Of a stretch of DNA of 5,866 bases, positions 1-5,137 are shown piece after piece. Under the pieces are notes generated by a model. It was given only the letters and a program-made list of their open reading frames with translations, was not told the origin of the DNA and searched no databases. The DNA comes from Thermoplasmata archaeon. Its GTDB lineage: Archaea; Thermoplasmatota; Thermoplasmata; Thermoplasmatales; Thermoplasmataceae. How positions within the stretch are numbered: the first letter of the stretch is position 1; each line of letters starts with the position of its first letter. The stretch is from assembly GCA_021801305.1 (NCBI GenBank), contig JAJYYD010000046.1, positions 1-5,866 of the forward strand, read 5' to 3'. A program made the position numbers and the translations under genes.

Positions 1-49
1 TCCCTTCCTTCTGGTACGGGTCCTTAAGGTATAGAAGATCTGTTTGCAT
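1..49 (-). CDS. AlaX-like alanyl-tRNA editing protein, N-terminal fragment (runs off left edge)
   Basis: The minus strand opens with ATG at 49-47 and reads MQTDLLYLKDPYQKEG up to the window edge without a stop. The pattern LLYL-D-Y-KE resembles my recollection of the N-terminus of archaeal AlaX proteins, stand-alone relatives of the alanyl-tRNA synthetase editing domain that hydrolyse mischarged Ser- or Gly-tRNA(Ala) in the cytoplasm. Their catalytic zinc-binding HxxxH and CxxxH motifs would lie outside this window, so the call rests on 16 residues only. A TATA-like TTAATTAAATA (79-69, minus) sits about 26 bases upstream of the ATG and no Shine-Dalgarno sequence is visible, so the start fits a leaderless transcript. 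The gene is divergent to folC. The reading frame and promoter are moderately convincing; the family name is an inference. Confidence 0.5.
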   Translation of the reverse strand, partial: MQTDLLYLKDPYQKEG

Positions 50-68
50 GTCAACTAAATTGCTTTGG

Positions 69-79
69 TATTTAATTAA
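69..79 (-). promoter_or_regulatory. TATA box of the leftward AlaX-like gene
   Basis: On the minus strand TTAATTAAATA is centred about 24-26 bases before the ATG at 49. This is the distance expected between an archaeal TATA element and a transcript that begins at, or next to, the start codon. No purine-rich Shine-Dalgarno sequence lies in the intervening bases. Confidence 0.45.
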
Positions 80-127
80 GTTGCGCGATGTTGCCCCGAA
101 TCGAAAATGCTGTATTTCATGTTTACT

Positions 128-141
128 GGTTTTATATAACC
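128..141 (+). promoter_or_regulatory. Second TATA-like element, flanked by a short palindrome
   Basis: GGTTTTATATAACC contains the strongest textbook TATA sequence in the intergenic region (TTTATATAA, 131-139). The flanking GGTT/AACC arms make it a near-perfect palindrome, with only the T132/T137 pair failing. It would place a transcript start near 161, giving folC a leader of about 50 bases, or it may serve as a binding site for a regulator of the divergent pair. Nothing in the sequence decides between these options. Confidence 0.3.
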
Positions 142-182
142 AAAATAATCGGGTTGTGTTCCACCATGAAGCTAAAACGTGG

Positions 183-188
183 TTATAT
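183..188 (+). promoter_or_regulatory. Probable TATA box for leaderless folC
   Basis: TTATAT is centred 26-27 bases upstream of GTG at 212, which matches the spacing of the other leaderless promoters in this window. It lies inside the extra codons that would be read if translation began at GTG 179, which argues against that upstream start. Confidence 0.4.
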
Positions 189-211
189 CTATTACAATAA
201 TATTACGTGCC

Positions 212-1495
212 GTGGACGCCAATCACGAGGACTTTCTTTACCGTCTCAAGAGAGAAGGGATAAAGCTTGATCTGTCGGTCACTGAGGAATTTGCAAATCT
301 TCTGGAAAATCCACAGAACAGCTTCCAGAGCATACATGTTGCCGGCACCAATGGAAAAGGGTCAGTTTCAGCTTATATTTACAATGTTCTCAGGCAGAAA
401 TACAGGACCGGCCTATATACATCACCTCACCTCATAGACTTCAATGAACGCATAGTTTCAGGAAAGGATGTAATTCCAGACAGCTACATTGAAAAGTTCC
501 TGGATGCCCATAAGGAAAAGATAGAGGAGCTTTCCAGGATAAACCGGAATCCAACGTTTTTTGAAGTCACAACCCTTTTGGCATTCTGTTATTTCAGGGA
601 CACAGCTTGCAGATATGCAGCTGTTGAGGTAGGGCTTGGAGGAAGGCTTGATTCCACAAACATAATTCTTCCTCTTATCAGCGTCATAACACAGATAGGT
701 TTTGAGCATGCAGATAAGCTCGGAGGTTCCCTGACCGCAATTTCATACGAGAAGGGGGGCATAATAAAAAGTGGAATTCCGGTAGTGCTTGGCGACAATA
801 AGCCAGAGGTGGTAAGAACCATCACAAGTATTGCACAGCGACGCAATTCCAGGATGTTGACCGTTGAAGCGGACACAAAAATAACCGAACTTGATATGTC
901 CATTGAAGGAAACAATTTCACTCTGGAAACCCCAGCAAACAGCTACAGGATAAAATCCCCATTGATCGGCCAGTTTCAGGTCAGGAATATAGCAACTTCG
1001 GTACTGGCGGTGGAGAATTCAGGTATAAAGATAGGAAAGCGGAACATTGAAAAGGGAATATGGGAAACCAGGTGGCCAGCAAGAATGGAAATAATCAGGA
1101 AAGATCCAATGGTGATGGTTGATTCTGCTCATAACCCTCCTGCAGCGGTCGCAATTTCTTCAACATTGAGAAAAATAACAGACGAGAAGCCATTGCTGCT
1201 CGTTGGAATGCTCTCGGACAAGGATCCATTTTCATTCCTCAGCGAACTGAGAAAAATCTCTGAAAATATCGTGTTCACCACTCCCGAAGAGCCTTTGAGA
1301 TCCATAGATCCGGACAAGCTCCAGAGGCTGTATGGAAACATGTTTGCGAACAGCAGGTCAATCAGGGACCCATACGAGGCATATGACTACTGTCTTGGAA
1401 AAGGGCAATTCCTGCTGGTCACAGGTTCAATGTACCTGGTCGGGCTTATAAAGAAAATAGAAAGGTCACCGGTAATTCCATATGCACCAGATTAA
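212..1495 (+). CDS. folC: Folylpolyglutamate synthase / dihydrofolate synthase family (Mur ligase superfamily)
   Basis: The family ligates glutamate to folate (and in some members to dihydropteroate), forming an acyl-phosphate with ATP in the cytoplasm. Residues are counted from GTG 179, the most upstream possible start. The P-loop HVAGTNGKGSV is at 53-63, LYTSPHL at 79-85, FFEVTTLLAF at 127-136 and EVGLGGRLDSTN at 150-161. The central-domain segment GFEHADKLGG through EKGGIIK (174-197) includes the lysine region that is carbamylated in bacterial FolC. The interdomain GQFQVRN is at 264-270, RWPARMEII at 298-306, VDSAHNP (DGAHNP-like) at 314-320 and the C-terminal LVTGSMYLVG at 413-422. All expected motifs are present and the length of 427-438 residues is normal. 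I choose GTG 212 because the preceding residues look unlike the family and contain a TATA-like element; the next in-frame Met is far inside. No folP fusion is seen. The true pterin substrate in this archaeon is unknown, and a Mur-ligase paralogue acting on another cofactor is possible. Confidence 0.9.
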   Translation: MDANHEDFLYRLKREGIKLDLSVTEEFANLLENPQNSFQSIHVAGTNGKGSVSAYIYNVLRQKYRTGLYTSPHLIDFNERIVSGKDVIPDSYIEKFLDAHKEKIEELSRINRNPTFFEVTTLLAFCYFRDTACRYAAVEVGLGGRLDSTNIILPLISVITQIGFEHADKLGGSLTAISYEKGGIIKSGIPVVLGDNKPEVVRTITSIAQRRNSRMLTVEADTKITELDMSIEGNNFTLETPANSYRIKSPLIGQFQVRNIATSVLAVENSGIKIGKRNIEKGIWETRWPARMEIIRKDPMVMVDSAHNPPAAVAISSTLRKITDEKPLLLVGMLSDKDPFSFLSELRKISENIVFTTPEEPLRSIDPDKLQRLYGNMFANSRSIRDPYEAYDYCLGKGQFLLVTGSMYLVGLIKKIERSPVIPYAPD

Positions 1496-1511
1496 GCTTT
1501 TGATCATGCAG

Positions 1512-1532
1512 TTGATCCAACATACGGTTCAA
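1512..1532. repeat. Inverted repeat between folC and cdc6
   Basis: Arms TTGATCC (1512-1518) and GGTTCAA (1526-1532) pair with one T/T mismatch around a 7-base spacer. A second copy of TTGATC lies at 1500-1505, exactly 12 bases before the first, so the motif also occurs as a direct repeat. It is too short of GC pairs and T residues to be a convincing terminator; it may be a protein-binding site upstream of cdc6, or chance. Confidence 0.3.
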
Positions 1533-1581
1533 AAAATCTTTAGTACTCATTAGACCTATTGATATTTCACTGGTATCTTAC

Positions 1582-2886
1582 ATGAATCCGTTTGAAAAAT
1601 ATTCCGTCGAAATGACCAATAAGACGCTTGACCTGACAGTTCTTGAGGGTTCATACCTGCCTGAAACGTTTCCGCACAGGGAAAGGGAAATAGATCTCAT
1701 GGTGAGGACACTGAGCAGTGTTTTCCACAACAGCAGGCCGTCAAACCTGCTCATATACGGGAAAACCGGAACAGGAAAGACCTCAACCACAACCTATGTT
1801 ACAAAAATGCTCAAGGAGAAAGATCCGGAAGGAATAGAGATCTTCCATGTCAACTGCCAGGTTTTTGATTCTCCATATTCTATTCTTGTGGAAATTGCCA
1901 ATGCGCTTTCCCAGACCAACGAAGACAAAATTCCGGGACTTGGCTGGCCAATGGACAGGATATATTCTGAACTGCTGAAGCGCATGAACATGTCAAGGAG
2001 GTTCATGATAGTAGTGCTGGACGAGATAGACAAGATAATAAAGAAAAATGGCCCAGACTCACTTTATGTCATACTGAAGCTAAGTGACGATTCCACTGTC
2101 ACCAGGACATCATTCATAGGCATAACCAACGATACCGGCTTTCTGGAATCCCTGGACGCAAGAGTAAGGAGCAGGCTGAACCAGGAGAGCATAATGTTCC
2201 CCCCTTACAATGCATCGGAACTCAGGGACATACTGACATTTAGGATAAGCAATATTTCAGGTTCCAAGCCTATCGACGATTCTGCCCTGAATCTTTGCGC
2301 TGCAATTGGTGCCCAGGAGCACGGCGACGCAAGGAAAGCACTGGAGCTTATGCGTATAGCAATTGAGGTCTCAATAAGGGATGGAACAACCAGGGTCACT
2401 GATAAGGAGGTCTACAGGGCTAGAGACAAGTTTGAAATGGATGTCATGAGGGAAGCTGTGGCCACATTACCGCCCCAGTCCAAGATGGTGCTGCTCAGTG
2501 CGGTTGTGACGCAGGAAATGGACAGTTCCATGATGTTCACAGGGGAAATATTTGAGAATTACAAGAGCATATGCCGTGAGCTTGGATATGCACAGCTTTC
2601 AAGCCGCAGGATAAGCGATATTCTCACTGAGCTTGAGGACTTCGGCCTTCTCACAACAAGCACAAAGAGCCATGGAAGATACGGGAGAACAAGATTCATA
2701 AGGGTTGCTGGCAATTATTTTGACGTGAAGCGCTACCTTGTTGAGGACAAGGACCTGGAAAAATTCAGGGGAACAGGCATCGGGAAGCAGGCAAGGATCG
2801 ATACAACAGTTCCTGCGGATTCACTTCCGCCTGAAAAAATTGATGAAAAGATCAGCGACATCTGGGATGCAACTCCTTCAGAGTGA
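1582..2886 (+). CDS. cdc6: Orc1/Cdc6 family DNA replication initiator
   Basis: Archaeal Orc1/Cdc6 proteins bind origin recognition boxes with an AAA+ ATPase and a winged-helix domain, and help load the MCM helicase. The N-terminal LPETFPHRERE (26-36) is the ORC signature region. Walker A GKTGTGKTS is at 60-68, Walker B IVVLDEID at 143-150, sensor 1 FIGITND at 178-184, the box VII/arginine-finger region LDARVRSRL at 191-199 and sensor 2 GDARKALEL at 248-256. A winged-helix domain occupies about 285-385, with recognition-helix region LSSRRISDILTELEDFGLL (339-357) and a basic wing KSHGRYGRTRF (362-372). At 434 residues it is slightly long: a charged, proline-containing tail follows about residue 390. 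The ATG is the first Met in frame and no Shine-Dalgarno sequence precedes it, although the TATA signal is weaker than for its neighbours. It converges on the methyltransferase gene. Which paralogue (Orc1-1 or Orc1-2 type) it is, and whether an origin lies nearby, cannot be told from this window. Confidence 0.96.
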   Translation: MNPFEKYSVEMTNKTLDLTVLEGSYLPETFPHREREIDLMVRTLSSVFHNSRPSNLLIYGKTGTGKTSTTTYVTKMLKEKDPEGIEIFHVNCQVFDSPYSILVEIANALSQTNEDKIPGLGWPMDRIYSELLKRMNMSRRFMIVVLDEIDKIIKKNGPDSLYVILKLSDDSTVTRTSFIGITNDTGFLESLDARVRSRLNQESIMFPPYNASELRDILTFRISNISGSKPIDDSALNLCAAIGAQEHGDARKALELMRIAIEVSIRDGTTRVTDKEVYRARDKFEMDVMREAVATLPPQSKMVLLSAVVTQEMDSSMMFTGEIFENYKSICRELGYAQLSSRRISDILTELEDFGLLTTSTKSHGRYGRTRFIRVAGNYFDVKRYLVEDKDLEKFRGTGIGKQARIDTTVPADSLPPEKIDEKISDIWDATPSE

Positions 2887-2910
2887 CAATTCCGGCAGGT
2901 GAAGCCACTG

Positions 2911-2916
2911 TTTTTT
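2911..2916 (+). terminator. Oligo-T terminator after cdc6
   Basis: Six T residues, followed by ATTT, lie 24 bases after the cdc6 stop codon on the coding strand. Archaeal RNA polymerase terminates at such T-rich tracts without needing a strong hairpin; the GGC/GCC complement just upstream (2894-2906) is only three pairs. The tract overlaps the end of the converging methyltransferase gene, so cdc6 transcription would stop at the gene border. Confidence 0.45.
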
Positions 2917-3538
2917 ATTTCCTGAAAATAAGGCACATATCGTCCGTCGGATGGATCAGCCTCAGTCCGTTGGAGGAAGCGAAGTCATCAGGAGCATCGG
3001 TCCAGTTGTAGTTGTCCACAACAATGATGAAGCGTTCTTTCATGTGTTTTATTGCCGTGTTAAGCTCAAAAGTCACATGATCATAGGTGTGTTCGGAGTC
3101 ATGCATGAAGATGTCGAAAGGCCCGTATTTCTCAAGACCAGGACCGAGGGTTGCCCTGCTGTCGCCCAGTGTAAGGGTCCACCTGTCCCTGAGGTTGTCC
3201 GGTACCACGAATCCCACCGGTCTCTCATCTGAATTTCCGTATTTCCTGCCAAGGTCAAAACTGTAGAGTCTTCCGCCAAATGGCTCCATTGCCTTGAGGA
3301 ATGCGGTTGATGTTGTTCCCGGCCCGACTCCCGTCTCCGCAATTTTTTTGGCCTTCATGACAGATGCAATCGCAAAGATAAGCCTGAACTCCGGTTCAGA
3401 AACCTGCCAGTAGTCATTGCCCCTTGTGGTTGTTCTTGCATACTGGAAAATATCTCCTGCTGAATCGATATGTTCCTCAAACTTTTTTTCTGTGGTGCCG
3501 AGATAATCCGTTACATCCTTCAGGTCTTCATATTCCAT
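2915..3538 (-). CDS. Class I SAM-dependent methyltransferase (Methyltransf_24-like), substrate unknown
   Basis: This 207-residue protein has a Rossmann-type methyltransferase fold. The SAM-binding glycine loop IAETGVGPGTTSTAFL is at 66-81, the ribose-binding acidic strand end LYSFDLG at 91-97 (Asp95), the LGDSRA adenine-site segment at 124-129, FDIFMHDSEHTYDH at 141-154, and the last core strand FIIVVDNY at 170-177. Asp147, Asp175 and Asn176 sit where COMT-type O-methyltransferases hold a divalent metal, which suggests a metal-dependent O-methyltransferase, but this is inference from order and spacing. There is no signal peptide or membrane segment, so it should be cytosolic. ATG 3538 is the first Met and has a TATA-like TTTATTA 26 bases upstream, consistent with a leaderless transcript. 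It is a single-gene unit divergent from the LysE-family exporter gene and convergent with cdc6. No neighbour reveals the substrate; a sugar, lipid or small-molecule acceptor are all open. Confidence 0.8.
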   Translation of the reverse strand: MEYEDLKDVTDYLGTTEKKFEEHIDSAGDIFQYARTTTRGNDYWQVSEPEFRLIFAIASVMKAKKIAETGVGPGTTSTAFLKAMEPFGGRLYSFDLGRKYGNSDERPVGFVVPDNLRDRWTLTLGDSRATLGPGLEKYGPFDIFMHDSEHTYDHVTFELNTAIKHMKERFIIVVDNYNWTDAPDDFASSNGLRLIHPTDDMCLIFRK

Positions 3539-3560
3539 GAATCCAATACTGCAAAATCTC

Positions 3561-3567
3561 TAATAAA
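3561..3567 (-). promoter_or_regulatory. TATA box of the methyltransferase gene
   Basis: TTTATTA on the minus strand is centred 26 bases from the ATG at 3538, a spacing that fits leaderless transcription. It directly abuts the TATA element of the divergent exporter gene. Confidence 0.5.
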
Positions 3568-3574
3568 CATATTT
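3568..3574 (+). promoter_or_regulatory. TATA box of the LysE-family gene
   Basis: CATATTT is centred 25 bases upstream of ATG 3596. The spacing supports 3596 as the start rather than the in-frame ATG at 3470, which lies inside the methyltransferase gene. No Shine-Dalgarno sequence precedes 3596. Confidence 0.45.
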
Positions 3575-3595
3575 GGAATAGGGCGACACACATCT

Positions 3596-4189
3596 ATGAT
3601 CATAGAAATAACAATCCTGCTGGGAATGTCTCTCGGAGTATCTCTGGCGGCACCGCCAGGGCCCATCACCGCAATGATTGTGGACAGGTCAATGACCTCT
3701 GTAATGAAAGGCTTCATGATTGGAATGGGGGCAATGTCTGCAGATTTCACCCTTATGATAATAACTATCGGATTCAGGTCTGTCGTTGACCTGGGTGCAT
3801 ACGACCGCTACATATTCCTCGTCGGGGGGATTTTCTTCATTCTCCTTTCCGTTGGTGTTGTCAGGTCCAGGTATTCCGGCAACACAATCTCCGAAAAAAG
3901 GAACATGAACTATTTCTCGGGGCTGTTTCTGGGACTCGTGAACCCCATGCAGATAGCATGGTGGATCACAGCAGGGCTCAGTGTATTCCAGAGATTCGGC
4001 ATAGAACCCTTCTATTTCCTGTTCCTGGGGATAGTATTATGGGTCGCGTTCCTGACTTATGCAATCAACAGGTCAGTGGTCAGGTATGGAAAAAAATTGG
4101 CCGAGGGAATCAAGCTGTTCAGCTTCGTGATACTCGTTTCCTTCGGCATGGTGTTCATATATTATGGGCTGAATCTTATCCTGAAATAA
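3596..4189 (+). CDS. LysE/RhtB-family membrane exporter
   Basis: The 197-residue protein is almost entirely hydrophobic, with about six predicted membrane helices (roughly 2-20, 37-60, 72-90, 106-130, 138-157 and 172-194), the layout and length of LysE/RhtB amino-acid exporters. Family hallmarks are the early AAPPGPITAMI (18-28, the PGP motif after helix 1) and FLGLVNPMQIAWW (111-123, the conserved Asn-Pro). Members pump out basic, neutral or sulphur amino acids, or related solutes, by proton antiport; the substrate here cannot be inferred. The open frame extends back to 3470, but those 42 codons overlap the divergent methyltransferase gene and are not family-like, and a TATA element sits 25 bases before ATG 3596. 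The gene converges on the oxidoreductase operon with 21 bases between stops. Nearby genes do not suggest a regulator of the LysR/LysG type. Confidence 0.85.
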   Translation: MIIEITILLGMSLGVSLAAPPGPITAMIVDRSMTSVMKGFMIGMGAMSADFTLMIITIGFRSVVDLGAYDRYIFLVGGIFFILLSVGVVRSRYSGNTISEKRNMNYFSGLFLGLVNPMQIAWWITAGLSVFQRFGIEPFYFLFLGIVLWVAFLTYAINRSVVRYGKKLAEGIKLFSFVILVSFGMVFIYYGLNLILK

Positions 4190-4202
4190 AAATTTAAAAA
4201 AA
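4188..4202 (-). terminator. Oligo-T terminator of the oxidoreductase operon
   Basis: Read on the minus strand, the bases following the beta-subunit stop run into T7 (4202-4196), AAA and T5 (4192-4188). Such a T-rich tract without a hairpin is a typical archaeal intrinsic terminator. It overlaps the last codon of the converging exporter gene. Confidence 0.5.
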
Positions 4203-4210
4203 TGGAAAGA

Positions 4211-5137
4211 TCATTTAATGATCTTGTCAGCAAAGGTTTTCATCGGATCAACAACAGTATATCCGTCTCCAGTTGAAACCACCTGTACTGCAGGAGGGTT
4301 CTCAAGGTATGATGGAACTATGTGGTTGATTCTCTTTGTAAAGGGCGCCAGTGTCTGGTCGTCATAGAATATTCCCGTAGGTATTTTGTCACCCCATTCC
4401 AGTGCCTTGTTGTATGCATTCTGGTATTTCTGGGAGAGGCTGGCCTTGTTTTCCTGGTTAATGACCGGGTCCCAGGTCTTGTCATCCTCAAGCTTGTAGA
4501 CTCTCTGCCTGTACCATTCCATGCTGTTTATGTTGTTGTAGGTAGGGCATGGCTGCAGAACATCGATAACAGATGAACCCTCATGCATTATTGCTCTCTT
4601 TATGAGCTCCTTTAGCTGCTTCATGTCGAAGGAGAATCCTCTTGCCACAAAGCTGTATCCTGAGGTCAATGCAAGAGCAATGGGATTTACTCGACCGAAC
4701 ATGTTGTCCCTGCTGAGCCCCTTTGTCTTTTCCCCAAGTTCCATGGTAGGAGCAGCCTGACCTTTTGTAAGGCCGTAAACAGCATTGTCGAACAGCATAA
4801 TTGCCAGTCCGCTGTTTCTCCTGCCCTCTGCAACGAAGTGTCCAGCCCCGATGCTGAGAAGGTCCCCGTCCCCTCCGGTCACGACAACTTTCAGGTTCGG
4901 GTTGGAGAGCTTCACTCCTGTTGCATAGGGTATGGACCTGCCATGCAGGGTATGGACCCCTGCAATGTTCAGGTAGTGCGGTGTTTTGCCTGAGCAGCCT
5001 ATACCTGATACAGCAACCACATCGTGTGGCCCCAGGTTCAATTCGGTCATAGCCTGTGTTATGGAGGTCAGTATGCCGAAATCTCCACATCCGGGACACC
5101 AGTCAATTGCAAGATCTGTCTTGAAATTATGCGCCAT
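4211..5137 (-). CDS. korB: 2-oxoacid:ferredoxin oxidoreductase, beta subunit (TPP-binding)
   Basis: The enzyme oxidatively decarboxylates 2-oxoacids (pyruvate, 2-oxoglutarate or others) with CoA, giving acyl-CoA, CO2 and reduced ferredoxin in the cytoplasm. The beta subunit holds thiamine diphosphate and one [4Fe-4S] cluster. Cys14 and Cys17 (WCPGCGDFG, 13-21), Cys48 (GIGCSGKTP, 46-53) and Cys197 (QPCPTY, 195-200) form the expected four-cysteine cluster set. The TPP/Mg motif runs from GDGD (89-92) to FDNAVYGLTKGQ (116-127). Lys51 and Leu123 appear to match positions reported to shape substrate binding in the broad-specificity Sulfolobus enzyme. The length of 308 residues is normal for that two-subunit type. 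ATG 5137 is supported by GAGGTG seven bases upstream. The gene overlaps the alpha-subunit gene by 11 bases, indicating co-transcription and coupled translation. The korB symbol reflects the family; real substrate preference may be broad or favour pyruvate. Confidence 0.93.
   Translation of the reverse strand: MAHNFKTDLAIDWCPGCGDFGILTSITQAMTELNLGPHDVVAVSGIGCSGKTPHYLNIAGVHTLHGRSIPYATGVKLSNPNLKVVVTGGDGDLLSIGAGHFVAEGRRNSGLAIMLFDNAVYGLTKGQAAPTMELGEKTKGLSRDNMFGRVNPIALALTSGYSFVARGFSFDMKQLKELIKRAIMHEGSSVIDVLQPCPTYNNINSMEWYRQRVYKLEDDKTWDPVINQENKASLSQKYQNAYNKALEWGDKIPTGIFYDDQTLAPFTKRINHIVPSYLENPPAVQVVSTGDGYTVVDPMKTFADKIIK

Noticed and set aside
88..270. Small plus-strand frame, including an ATG at 166 that could start a 34-residue peptide overlapping folC
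   Set aside because: It overlaps the folC start in another frame, has no recognisable sequence character and no ribosome binding site. I keep it only as a possible leader frame in the folC start discussion.
589..921. Minus-strand frame of 110 codons inside folC
   Set aside because: It is antisense to the conserved folC core and its composition is that of a shadow frame; there is no promoter or start signal.
2891..2910. Possible hairpin terminator between cdc6 and the methyltransferase gene
   Set aside because: Only three GC pairs can form; the oligo-T tract that follows is a sufficient explanation for termination in an archaeon.
2951..3232. Plus-strand frame of 93 codons opposite the methyltransferase gene
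   Set aside because: The minus-strand frame shows clear methyltransferase motifs over the same bases; the plus frame shows none.
3470..3595. Upstream extension of the exporter frame to ATG 3470
   Set aside because: The extra 42 codons run through the 5' end of the divergent methyltransferase gene and do not resemble the family; the TATA spacing favours ATG 3596.
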